DNA of 6,893 bases from Candidatus Omnitrophota bacterium (GTDB lineage Bacteria; Omnitrophota; Koll11; Zapsychrales; Fredricksoniimonadaceae), in assembly GCA_023247595.1 (NCBI GenBank), contig JAHFGF010000089.1, positions 1 through 6,893 of the forward strand. The letters are read 5' to 3'. Every line of letters begins with the position of its first letter. Position 1 is the first letter of the stretch. A program made the translations under genes and the position numbers. Positions 1 to 5,900 of the stretch are shown piece by piece. A model generated the notes under the pieces. The model did no database searches. It was not told the DNA's origin and worked only from the letters and a program-made list of their open reading frames with translations.

Positions 1-330
1 TCGGTCATGGGAGCTGGTTTTTGCAGTATCCCGGCTTTTATGGAAATGAAAACGATGTCAGGGGACTGGCAGTCATTTCGATTTATTTCTGGAATGCTTT
101 ATATGGCCTTGGGTCCTTCACTGATCGCTGTAATTTTTTATTTTCAGGCAATCAATCGGATCGGGGCTGCTAGGGCCAGTCAGTTTATGAATTTAATACC
201 GGTATTTGCCGTTATTTTCGGTATGGTCTTTTTAAAGGAACAATTAACATCAGCTTTATTTGTCGGCGGGGCTTTGGTAATTTTGGGATTATATTTAGCC
301 CATGACCCGATTGAGCCAAAAATAGGATAA
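1..330 (+). CDS. EamA/DMT-family transporter, C-terminal part (5' truncated by window edge)
   Basis: The frame is open from base 1, so this is the 3' end of a longer gene; the ATG at 7 is internal. About 109 residues remain of a family that usually has about 300 residues and ten membrane helices in two EamA repeats, so this is most of the second repeat. Visible are hydrophobic stretches beginning at FISGMLYMALGPSLIAVIFY, then the typical EamA run with IGAARASQFMNLIPVFAVIF, a charged turn KEQL, and a last helix SALFVGGALVILGLYLA. The family consists of inner-membrane exporters or importers of metabolites such as amino acids; the substrate cannot be told from this fragment. The stop is followed after 14 bases by a short downstream reading frame, with no terminator between them, so co-transcription is possible. 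Confidence 0.88.
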   Translation, partial: SVMGAGFCSIPAFMEMKTMSGDWQSFRFISGMLYMALGPSLIAVIFYFQAINRIGAARASQFMNLIPVFAVIFGMVFLKEQLTSALFVGGALVILGLYLAHDPIEPKIG

Positions 331-344
331 GAGGGGAAATCATA

Positions 345-470
345 ATGAAACAACATGCGCGCAAAATTAAGAAGGAGGTGATTGTATGGATACGCCAAAT
401 ATGTCAGGCATTAATTTGGTCGTCCTCATTGAATTTTTCGCGAATCTTAGAAAAAGCGAAAATTTATTGA
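345..470 (+). CDS. Possible 41-residue basic peptide, unknown function
   Basis: An ATG at 345 lies 8 bases after a GAGGGG stretch (331-336) that could serve as ribosome binding site, 14 bases after the permease stop. The peptide starts MKQHARKIKKEVIVWIRQIC and is strongly basic at the N-terminus with a hydrophobic middle. It overlaps, in another frame, the better-supported 34-residue frame at 386-490, whose strong SD lies inside it. I recognise no family. It may be real, a decoy, or a leader whose translation influences the downstream start. Support is weak because only its start context argues for it. Confidence 0.25.
   Translation: MKQHARKIKKEVIVWIRQICQALIWSSSLNFSRILEKAKIY
372..382 (+). 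promoter_or_regulatory. Near-ideal Shine-Dalgarno sequence
   Basis: AAGGAGGTGAT matches the complement of the usual 16S rRNA 3' tail over 11 consecutive bases. The GGAGG core (374-378) sits 7 bases before the ATG at 386, which is the optimal distance. It is the longest anti-SD match I see in the window and decides the start of the 34-residue frame. Confidence 0.75.
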
Positions 471-490
471 GAAAAGAAAAAACACGATAA
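386..490 (+). CDS. Small 34-residue protein or leader peptide, unknown function
   Basis: The frame begins MDTPNMSGINLVVLIEFFAN and ends in a basic tail rich in Lys and Arg (LRKSENLLRKEKTR). The N-terminal half is hydrophobic (INLVVLIEFFANL, residues 9-21), the rest cationic, so a small amphipathic or membrane-associated peptide is conceivable. The main evidence for translation is the 11-base anti-SD match at ideal spacing. It ends 47 bases before the start of the 87-residue gene, so it could be a separate small protein or a regulatory leader. I recognise no family; homologues were not searched. Confidence 0.5.
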   Translation: MDTPNMSGINLVVLIEFFANLRKSENLLRKEKTR

Positions 491-525
491 AACAAATCTC
501 GACCTTAATGGGAGAGATTCTAAGA
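445..525 (+). promoter_or_regulatory. Candidate RNA pairing that could mask the SD of the 87-residue gene
   Basis: TCTTAGAA (445-452), inside the 34-residue frame, is perfectly complementary to TTCTAAGA (518-525), which runs into the SD region AAGAAAGGA of the gene starting at 538. Two competing short hairpins exist: TTTTCGC (435-441) with GCGAAAA (456-462), and AATCTC (495-500) with GAGATT (514-519). The arrangement resembles translational attenuation, in which ribosomes on an upstream peptide would open a downstream start. The stems are short and the region AT-rich, so chance is a serious alternative. Confidence 0.2.
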
Positions 526-537
526 AAGGAAAATAAA

Positions 538-801
538 ATGCGAATCAATTTCACATTAAATAAAAACAAAAATGAAGAACAAAGGCCGGATCAATTGCTG
601 CAGGTAACAGCATTGGCCTATTTGCAGGATGCGTTGACCAACGAGCGTTACGAAGAGTGCGCGCAGTTGGTAAAAGCCGCCCGGCAGTATGGCGCTCAGG
701 CTCGTGAGATCCAAAAAGTCCTTGTTGACGGAGCCAAGCGGACCAGGTTCGGCCGCGTTGTAGAACCTTTCCGTCAACAGGCTGGAGCTCGACGGTTCTA
801 A
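538..801 (+). CDS. Hypothetical 87-residue basic helical protein
   Basis: I do not recognise this protein. The start at 538 is preferred over the in-frame ATG at 508 because AGAAAGGA (523-530) lies 7 bases upstream of 538. It begins MRINFTLNKNKNEEQRPDQL. The N-terminal ~18 residues are polar and probably flexible. Residues 19-63 look like two amphipathic helices (LLQVTALAYLQDALTNERYE, then CAQLVKAARQYGAQAREIQK). The C-terminus (65-87) is Arg-rich (AKRTRFGRVVEPFRQQAGARRF), suggesting contact with nucleic acid or an acidic partner, which is inference only. There is one Cys (C41), no signal peptide and no membrane helix, so it is probably cytoplasmic. It is followed after 25 bases by a strong terminator and ends its transcription unit. 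Confidence 0.7.
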   Translation: MRINFTLNKNKNEEQRPDQLLQVTALAYLQDALTNERYEECAQLVKAARQYGAQAREIQKVLVDGAKRTRFGRVVEPFRQQAGARRF

Positions 802-826
802 CAAGGAAAAAAAGATGCCCCACCAC

Positions 827-881
827 AAAAGAGGGGTTAGGTTGATGCCTTCGGGCTTAAACTTAACCCCTTTTCTTTTTT
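827..881 (+). terminator. Rho-independent terminator with UUCG tetraloop
   Basis: The outer stem pairs AGGGGTTA (832-839) with TAACCCCT (864-871). An inner stem GCC (847-849) / GGC (854-856) closes a TTCG loop (850-853); the middle pairs through GTT/AAC with a G-U pair and two mismatches. The 3' side continues into TTTTCTTTTTT (871-881), and A-rich sequence precedes the 5' arm (827-830). It ends the unit containing the 87-residue gene. Confidence 0.88.
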
Positions 882-927
882 AAATCAAACCTCCATCGAT
901 TCATTTAAAGAGCTTTAATTACCTTTC

Positions 928-956
928 TTGAAGAGGACAATGCGTCGTGATAGGAT
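928..956 (+). promoter_or_regulatory. Candidate sigma-70-type promoter for the HerA-like ATPase gene
   Basis: TTGAAG (928-933) and TAGGAT (951-956) match 4 of 6 bases each of the -35 and -10 consensus and are separated by exactly 17 bases. They lie between the preceding terminator and the ATG at 997, where a promoter is needed. Transcription would start near 963, giving a leader of about 34 bases carrying GAAGGAGA before the start codon. Confidence 0.4.
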
Positions 957-996
957 ACTGGCCGTTGTTTGGATGTCTTATTAATGAAGGAGACTT

Positions 997-2451
997 ATGC
1001 TCATCGCAAAAAATAATCAGGAATTGAATTTATTGCCTCAGATGGCCAATCGTCATGGATTGATTGCCGGCGCGACCGGAACAGGAAAAACGGTAACCCT
1101 GCAGACCATGGCGGAACAGTTTAGTCTTTTAGGCGTGCCTGTTTTTATGGCGGATGTCAAAGGCGATCTGGCCGGAATCAGCCAGCCCGGCGGGAATAAT
1201 CCTAAAATTAATGACCGCGTTCAATCTTTAGGATTGAAAGATCATGTGTTTGAAGCGTTTCCTGCCGCGTTCTGGGATGTGTTCGGCAAGAGCGGTCATC
1301 CGGTGCGCGGTTCGATTTCCGAGATGGGACCGCTTCTGATGTCGCGCCTTTTGAATTTAAATGAAGTGCAGGCCGGCGTGTTAAATATTATTTTTAAAAT
1401 TGCCGATGATAACGGCATGCTGTTGCTGGATCTTAAAGATTTAAGGGCCATGGTTCAGTTTACCGGCGATAACGCGGCGAAGTTTACGACGAGTTATGGC
1501 AATATTTCTAAAGCGTCAGTAGGCGCCATTCAGCGCGGTCTGATGGAGTTAGAAGCGCAGGGCGCGGAGCAGTTTTTCGGTGAACCTTGTCTTGATGTCT
1601 TTGATCTGATTCAAACGTCGTCCAACGGACGGGGAATGATTAATGTCTTAGCCGCCGAACAGCTCTATCTGAAACCAAAAATTTACGCGACCTTTTTGCT
1701 CTGGCTCTTGTCTGAACTATTTGAGCAATTGCCCGAAGTGGGCGATTTATCCAAACCCAAAATGGTTTTCTTTTTTGATGAAGCGCACCTCTTGTTTGAA
1801 GACGCGCCGGATGCCTTATTGGAAAAAATTGAACAGGTTGTGCGGCTTATCCGTTCCAAAGGCATCGGCATTTATTTTGTTACTCAAAATCCGCTCGATA
1901 TTCCTGAAAAAGTTTTAGCCCAGCTGGGAAATAGAATTCAGCACGCCTTGCGCGCGTTTACGCCGAATGATCAAAAAGCCATCAAGGCCATGTCCAAAAC
2001 GTTCCGGCAAAATCCAAGTTTGAATATTGAAACCACATTGATTGACCTCGCGGTTGGTGAGGCGTTGGTTTCTTTTCTAGACGAGAAAGGCAGTCCTTCT
2101 GTTGTTGAACGCGCGTTTGTCTGTCCTCCGCGCAGCCGCGCCGGGGCTGTGTCCGCGGATGAACGTTCGCGGATCATTAAGGAATCAATCCATTATGGAA
2201 ATTATGAAAAGGTTGTGGACCGCGAGTCGGCTTATGAAGTATTAAAGAAACGGACTGAAGAGAAGGTTGTTGAACAAGAGAAACGCGTTGAACAACCTGT
2301 TCCTGCGATGCCTGCCGCTCGGCGGGGAAGGCCGCCGGATAGTTTAATGACAACGGTCGCCAAAAGCGCGGCGCGGTCGATTGGAAGTTCAGTGGGAAGA
2401 CAAATCATCCGCGGCGTATTGGGATCCATCTTCGGCGGTCGGCGAAGATAA
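997..2451 (+). CDS. yjgR: HerA-like ATPase of the YjgR/DUF853 family
   Basis: This 484-residue protein matches the E. coli YjgR type (about 500 residues) along its length. Residues 18-32 carry the N-terminal signature [15 protein letters not shown] with the Walker A motif (G25-T32, K31). Next come [12 protein letters not shown] and the family hallmarks [20 protein letters not shown] and [16 protein letters not shown]. Walker B is [12 protein letters not shown] with D261 and E262. T296-Q297-N298 provides the conserved Gln after the next strand, and the likely arginine finger lies in [11 protein letters not shown] (R313 or R319). The C-terminus has a charged linker (about 410-440), an RRGRPP patch and a Gly/Ser/Arg tail. 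The family is predicted to form ring ATPases related to HerA/FtsK; the substrate of YjgR proteins is not well established. It has a good SD (GAAGGAGA) and heads a likely three-gene unit. Confidence 0.95.
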   Translation: MLIAKNNQELNLLPQMANRHGLIAGATGTGKTVTLQTMAEQFSLLGVPVFMADVKGDLAGISQPGGNNPKINDRVQSLGLKDHVFEAFPAAFWDVFGKSGHPVRGSISEMGPLLMSRLLNLNEVQAGVLNIIFKIADDNGMLLLDLKDLRAMVQFTGDNAAKFTTSYGNISKASVGAIQRGLMELEAQGAEQFFGEPCLDVFDLIQTSSNGRGMINVLAAEQLYLKPKIYATFLLWLLSELFEQLPEVGDLSKPKMVFFFDEAHLLFEDAPDALLEKIEQVVRLIRSKGIGIYFVTQNPLDIPEKVLAQLGNRIQHALRAFTPNDQKAIKAMSKTFRQNPSLNIETTLIDLAVGEALVSFLDEKGSPSVVERAFVCPPRSRAGAVSADERSRIIKESIHYGNYEKVVDRESAYEVLKKRTEEKVVEQEKRVEQPVPAMPAARRGRPPDSLMTTVAKSAARSIGSSVGRQIIRGVLGSIFGGRRR

Positions 2452-2487
2452 TTGGAATGGGGTTAACCCGCCCAAAGATAAAATTAA

Positions 2488-3444
2488 ATGGAAATCATCT
2501 ACAACAAAATCTTTCTAAGCCATGATACCGGAAACCATCCGGAAAATAAATCGCGGCTTTTGAGTTATCCCGCTTTGAGGGAAACACCTATTATCGACGG
2601 GCAAGAGTTTCTTCCGTTGATTCATCCCAAACCATACATCGCTTATGTTCAAGAGGCTTGCCGTTACGGGGAGGCGTTCGACCAGGACACGGTCACCTCT
2701 CCCGGGACATTCGACGCGGCTGTGGCGGCTGTCGGAGCCGCGGTCATGGCTTCGGACAGCAAAGGTTTTGCCTTGGTCAGGCCTCCGGGGCATCATGCGT
2801 ATCGAGAGCGTTCCACAGGTTTTTGTATCTTCAATAACATCGCGGTTGCGGTTGAACATCAACGCCGGCAAGGGAAGAAAGTTTTTATTTTGGATTTCGA
2901 CGGACACTGGGGCGATGGCACCGCTGATATTTTTTATGAATACGATGACGTGTTTTACGCGTCGCTTCATCAATATCCCGCGTTTCCCGGCGGGGGATCG
3001 CAAGAAGAGATTGGAGCGGGGCCCGGTCAAGGATATACCCTTAACGTCCCCATGCCGCCCGGCAGCGGCGATGATGTTTTTCTAAAAGGGATGGAGATTA
3101 TCTTAACCGCGGCACGTGCCTTCAAGCCCGATATCGTCGCTGTTTCCGCGGGATTTGACAGCCATCAGCATGACCCTTTACTGAATCTTCGTCTGTCCTC
3201 AAAGGCGTTCTATTATGTTGGGGACATGTTAAGCAAGAATTTTTCTAATATCTTTGCCGTTCTCGAAGGCGGATACAACATTGAGTTTCTTCCCAATTGC
3301 ATCGATAATTTTTTAGCAGGAATTAATGGTAAGCAAGCATTAGGTACGGAGCGTTCAACTCATTCAGAAACAAACGTGCTGGAAGAATTTGATACGCGCT
3401 TGGCTGGTTTAAGATCCGCGCACAAAAGGTTTTGGTCTTTATGA
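2488..3444 (+). CDS. Histone-deacetylase-family zinc hydrolase (acetoin-utilization/acetylpolyamine deacetylase type)
   Basis: This 318-residue protein has the complete arginase/deacetylase fold signature. The start at 2488 places the typical HPEN motif at residues 17-20. The catalytic His pair is RPPGHHA (H102, H103), followed by FNNIAVA (115-121). Zinc ligands are D138 and H140 in LDFDGHWGDGT, and D224 in SAGFDSH. The catalytic Tyr is Y263 in LEGGYN. The residue after the ligand His, usually a second His, is Trp (W141). The family removes acetyl groups from lysine, polyamines or other amides; the bacterial substrate is not predictable here. It follows the ATPase gene by 36 bases, without an obvious SD, and its stop overlaps the next start (ATGA), so co-transcription and coupled translation are likely. 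The tail after about residue 285 lacks recognisable motifs. Confidence 0.93.
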   Translation: MEIIYNKIFLSHDTGNHPENKSRLLSYPALRETPIIDGQEFLPLIHPKPYIAYVQEACRYGEAFDQDTVTSPGTFDAAVAAVGAAVMASDSKGFALVRPPGHHAYRERSTGFCIFNNIAVAVEHQRRQGKKVFILDFDGHWGDGTADIFYEYDDVFYASLHQYPAFPGGGSQEEIGAGPGQGYTLNVPMPPGSGDDVFLKGMEIILTAARAFKPDIVAVSAGFDSHQHDPLLNLRLSSKAFYYVGDMLSKNFSNIFAVLEGGYNIEFLPNCIDNFLAGINGKQALGTERSTHSETNVLEEFDTRLAGLRSAHKRFWSL

Positions 3445-3953
3445 CGGGAATGCCGGAACATAATAAGAAATACACATTTCGTTTTGGTAAAACCAAAATT
3501 GTTTTTGCGAAAATGTCCTTCGAGACGGAGTTTCATGTGTATGCCAAGGCGTTGGTGTATGCTCTTTATCACAAACGTTATCCGACGATCAGAGTGGAGG
3601 CCAAACTGGAAGGCCGTTTTCAGCCGGATTTAAGCGCCCAGGATTATGACGGAACCATGATCTTCTGGGCGGAATGCGGGAACGTGTCCATCAGTAAGGT
3701 TGAGAAGATTTTTAAGAAATACCGTCAGGCGCATTTTATTTTTGTCAAAGAGTCCCGCGACATTCCGCTCTTTGAAAAGCAAATGAACAAAATGGCCAAA
3801 GATTTCAAGAGTCTTCCCCTTGTTGACATCGCGGCCTATCCTGAGCATTTTCAGGAGTGGAATGTGAGTGAAGAAGGGGATGTGTATATTAACAAAGATG
3901 ACGTGACGATTATTTCCTGGAGTGATCCTGGTTTGCGAAAGAAATACTTTTAA
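3441..3953 (+). CDS. PD-(D/E)XK-fold protein resembling YaeQ
   Basis: This is a 170-residue protein starting at the ATG of an ATGA overlap with the deacetylase stop; a TTG nine bases upstream is less likely. It begins with two beta strands (KYTFRFGKTKIVFAKMSF) and a helix with E30 and H32, then YPTIRVEAKLEGRF. P62-D63 (QPDLSA) and E78-C-G (IFWAECG) are followed by the helix NVSISKVEKIFKKY with K86. This order, helix Glu, PD, ExG and a basic helix, is that of YaeQ and other PD-(D/E)XK nuclease-fold proteins; E. coli YaeQ has a comparable Ile-Glu-Leu-Gly step and downstream helix. The usual catalytic Lys of ExK is replaced by Gly, as in YaeQ, so nuclease activity is uncertain. No signal peptide or membrane helix. 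Assignment is by motif order, without a profile search. Confidence 0.7.
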   Translation: MTGMPEHNKKYTFRFGKTKIVFAKMSFETEFHVYAKALVYALYHKRYPTIRVEAKLEGRFQPDLSAQDYDGTMIFWAECGNVSISKVEKIFKKYRQAHFIFVKESRDIPLFEKQMNKMAKDFKSLPLVDIAAYPEHFQEWNVSEEGDVYINKDDVTIISWSDPGLRKKYF

Positions 3954-4075
3954 CCAAATGGTGTTGTAGAGAATGGGGGAATGGGATTTTTCGTTCTGGT
4001 CTTCTGGATAAAAATAGGTAAACTGTATGGTGGATTTTAAGAACAGATCAAATAAATTCATTAACGGAGTTTGAT

Positions 4076-4297
4076 ATGACAAAAATCAATGATTTAGTGG
4101 AATGGGATTATCTGGGCGCCCATTACAGCATTTATGTGAAGCATTTTATCGACGATGAACATAAAAAAGGCATGACCATGGTTTTTGAAGATGTGACCAA
4201 TGAAAAGGTCACGGAAATGGTTATTCCTCCTCGAATTTTTCCTGCCTTTCTTAAAGCGGTTAATGCTGGAAATCAGCCGTATAGAGGGATTTTATAA
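4076..4297 (+). CDS. Hypothetical 73-residue protein
   Basis: I do not recognise a family. The start has GGAG (4066-4069) 6 bases upstream. The protein begins MTKINDLVEWDYLGAHYSIY and appears to be a chain of beta strands (DLVEWDYLGAHYSIYVKHF, GMTMVFEDVTNEKVTEMVI) followed by one helix (FPAFLKAVNAG). A strand-rich sheet plus a terminal helix with alternating basic and aromatic residues is reminiscent of small single-stranded nucleic-acid-binding folds such as PC4 or PUR domains, but this is a guess from pattern only. It is cytoplasmic by lack of signal or membrane segments. It sits alone between a 122-base spacer in which I see no convincing promoter or terminator and the hairpin at 4305-4336. 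Confidence 0.75.
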   Translation: MTKINDLVEWDYLGAHYSIYVKHFIDDEHKKGMTMVFEDVTNEKVTEMVIPPRIFPAFLKAVNAGNQPYRGIL

Positions 4298-4304
4298 ACA
4301 ACAA

Positions 4305-4336
4305 CTTCTCCGGCCTTGAAGGCTGGGAAGGTTTTT
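4305..4336 (+). terminator. Rho-independent terminator-like hairpin just upstream of ppiC
   Basis: CCGGCC (4310-4315) pairs with GGCTGG (4321-4326) around a TTGAA loop, with one G-U pair. Pairing can extend outward through 4305-4309 and 4327-4331 with wobbles and one mismatch. The right arm runs directly into TTTTT (4332-4336). It begins 8 bases after the preceding stop, as expected for a terminator of that gene, and ends only 15 bases before the ppiC ATG. Confidence 0.65.
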
Positions 4337-4351
4337 AGAAAAGGAGTTCGT

Positions 4352-4633
4352 ATGCCGCGCGCGAGTGCTCGTCACATCCTGGTTGCGTCAGAAGCTGAAT
4401 GTTTGAAATTAAAATCAGAAATAGAAGGCGGAAAAGATTTCGCTCAAATCGCCAAAACCCATTCGCAGTGTCCGTCGGGAAAACGCGGCGGGGAATTGGG
4501 CGAATTTTCGCGCGGACAAATGGTGCCGGAGTTTGACCAGGTTGTGTTCACCAAAGAAGTCGGCAAAGTGCACGGCCCGGTTAAGACGCAATTTGGGTAT
4601 CATTTGGTAGAAGTAACAAAAAGAGTTGATTAA
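4352..4633 (+). CDS. ppiC: Peptidyl-prolyl cis-trans isomerase, stand-alone parvulin
   Basis: The 93-residue protein has the same length as E. coli PpiC (Par10) and consists only of the rotamase domain. It catalyses cis-trans isomerisation of Xaa-Pro bonds; without a signal peptide it should act in the cytoplasm. Active-site positions are kept: H8 in ARHILV, C40 in HSQCPSGKRGGELGEF, M57 and F61 in GQMVPEFD, and H84 in TQFGYHLVEV. The start is set by AAGGAG (4341-4346) 5 bases before the ATG; an upstream in-frame TTG at 4316 lies in the terminator hairpin and is rejected. The gene lies between a 73-residue unknown and an exported protein, 32 bases upstream of the latter. No promoter fits between hairpin and SD, so its transcription probably depends on read-through or on a promoter overlapping the preceding gene. 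Confidence 0.96.
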   Translation: MPRASARHILVASEAECLKLKSEIEGGKDFAQIAKTHSQCPSGKRGGELGEFSRGQMVPEFDQVVFTKEVGKVHGPVKTQFGYHLVEVTKRVD

Positions 4634-4665
4634 TAGCAGTAACACCATAAGAAGAGGAGTTTTGT

Positions 4666-5019
4666 ATGCGTTATTTAATGATGGTTTTAGCGTTAATTGT
4701 TTTGATGTGCCAAGGGTCAATGGTTTTTGCGGGTAAGGGCGGTCATCAAGGGCCTAGTGAACGCGCTTATGAGAGAGCCAATGAACATGCGTCTTTTAAG
4801 CGAGACAGCGGATGGACGCAGGGACAACATGAAAAGAAAGATAAAAAGTGTGATGAGAAGAAATGCAAAAATAAAAAGCATAAACACAAACATAAAGAGC
4901 GTCATCACGACGATGATTTAGATAAAAAAGACGAACATCAGTCATCCAGGCATGAGCATGAGGATGCCGATCATCACGATGACACCACGCAAAACGAAAC
5001 AATGAATCAGACAAAATAA
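4666..5019 (+). CDS. Exported His/Lys/Asp-rich small protein, possible metal binder
   Basis: The 117-residue protein begins with a clear Sec signal peptide (MRYLMMVLALIVLMCQGSMV, cleavage probably after VFA at residue 22). C15 in LMCQ is not in a proper lipobox, so a lipoprotein is unlikely. The mature part is very hydrophilic and low in complexity. It has a short SERAYERANEHA helix (31-42), a Lys-rich stretch with C62 and C67, then clustered His with Lys and Asp, for example HKHKHKERHHDDD (72-84) and HEHEDADHHDD (96-106). Thirteen His residues plus acids suggest binding of divalent metals (Ni, Zn, Cu or similar) in the periplasm, by inference. No family is recognised; biased composition makes any weak similarity unreliable. 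The start has a GAAGAGGAG SD (4651-4659). Confidence 0.85.
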   Translation: MRYLMMVLALIVLMCQGSMVFAGKGGHQGPSERAYERANEHASFKRDSGWTQGQHEKKDKKCDEKKCKNKKHKHKHKERHHDDDLDKKDEHQSSRHEHEDADHHDDTTQNETMNQTK

Positions 5020-5082
5020 GAAACACCTGGAAGATGTTTATCCGTTTTTAGGTAACAACCGTCTATTACTAAAGAGGGCAAG

Positions 5083-5895
5083 ATGCAGGATACAATTGAT
5101 AAAATTTATGGCTATATGATCGGTTATGGGCTTGATCTCATTGCGGCAATTCTTATTTTTATTCTCGGTAAATGGCTGGGCAAAATAGCAGCCAAATTTA
5201 TCGAAGGGATGCTGCTTAAAACCCATGTCGACGCGACATTGGCTAAATTCGTCAAGCATTTGTTCTACGGCGCTTTCATGGCCTTTGTGATCATCGCGGC
5301 GCTTAGTAAAGTGGGAGTTCAAACAACGTCGCTCGTGGCTATTATCGGCGCCGCGGGTTTGGCAGTAGGTTTGGCCCTGCAGGGATCGTTGTCAAATTTC
5401 GCGGCAGGGGTCATCCTTATTCTTTTTAAGCCGTTTAAAGTGGGGGATGCCATTGAAGCCGGCGGAACTATGGGCACCGTCGATGAAATTCAAATCTTCA
5501 ACACGGTCATCAATGCCCCGGATTACCGCAAGATCATTATTCCAAACGCTAAAATTACCGGCGATAACATTACCAATTTTACCGATGTGCCGTATCGGCG
5601 CCTTGAGTTGAAATTTTGTATTTCCTACAGTGATAACATGAAGAAAGCCAAGGAAGTTTTGATGCGGCTCATGACATCCGACCCGCGGGTGTTAAAAGAT
5701 CCTGCCCCATTTGTCGCTATTTCGGAATTGGCGGACAACAGTGTGAATATTATCTGCCGGCCCTGGGTTAGGCCGATGGAATATTGGAATGTTTATTACG
5801 ATTTAACAGAGAAGGGCAAGATTACTTTGGAAGAGAATGGAATGACGATTCCGTTTCCGCAGAGGGAAGTTCATATTTACGAACATAAGAAGTAA
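5083..5895 (+). CDS. mscS: Small-conductance mechanosensitive channel, MscS family
   Basis: The 270-residue protein is close in length to E. coli MscS (286). It opens under membrane tension to release solutes during hypo-osmotic shock and forms a homoheptamer in the inner membrane. Membrane segments are TM1 at about 14-33, TM2 at about 60-80 and pore-lining TM3 at about 83-115. TM3 reads IIGAAGLAVGLALQGSLSNF (87-106); L93 and L97 correspond to the gate leucines and Q100-G101 to the kink of E. coli MscS. The conserved FKPFKVGD follows (115-122), then the beta domain with GTVDEIQIFNTVI and IIIPNAKI, and the C-terminal cytoplasmic domain ending TIPFPQREVHI. SD-like AGAGGG (5073-5078) precedes the ATG. 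It is the last gene of this + strand series and ends at a bidirectional terminator. Confidence 0.96.
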   Translation: MQDTIDKIYGYMIGYGLDLIAAILIFILGKWLGKIAAKFIEGMLLKTHVDATLAKFVKHLFYGAFMAFVIIAALSKVGVQTTSLVAIIGAAGLAVGLALQGSLSNFAAGVILILFKPFKVGDAIEAGGTMGTVDEIQIFNTVINAPDYRKIIIPNAKITGDNITNFTDVPYRRLELKFCISYSDNMKKAKEVLMRLMTSDPRVLKDPAPFVAISELADNSVNIICRPWVRPMEYWNVYYDLTEKGKITLEENGMTIPFPQREVHIYEHKK

Positions 5896-5900
5896 CGGCA

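Noticed and set aside
2460..2469. Perfect 10-bp palindrome GGGTTAACCC between the ATPase and deacetylase genes
   Set aside because: No loop for a stable hairpin, no T-run, and no second copy in the window; not enough to call an operator.
2515..3030. Long - strand open frame (171 codons) inside the deacetylase gene
   Set aside because: It lies opposite a gene with complete catalytic motifs and shows no recognisable domain; shadow frame.
997..3953. A Sir2-HerA type defence system
   Set aside because: The partner is a zinc-dependent deacetylase, not an NAD-dependent Sir2, and the ATPase is of the YjgR type rather than the HerA found in defence pairs; only the weaker linkage observation is kept.
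4027..4074. 15-codon frame MVDFKNRSNKFINGV upstream of the 73-residue gene
   Set aside because: Very short, with no SD and no sign of coding; it probably arises by chance in the spacer.
3630..4082. - strand open frame of 150 codons opposite the YaeQ-like gene
   Set aside because: Antisense to a gene with coherent motifs, with no recognisable domain; shadow frame.
4708..4710. Cysteine in LMCQ as a possible lipoprotein lipobox of the His-rich protein
   Set aside because: The residue before Cys is Met and the context does not fit the lipobox; a normal cleavage site VFA fits better.
5020..5082. Short inverted repeat AAACA / TGTTT after the His-rich protein
   Set aside because: Five base pairs with a nine-base loop and no T-run; too weak for a terminator, and mscS can be read through from upstream.
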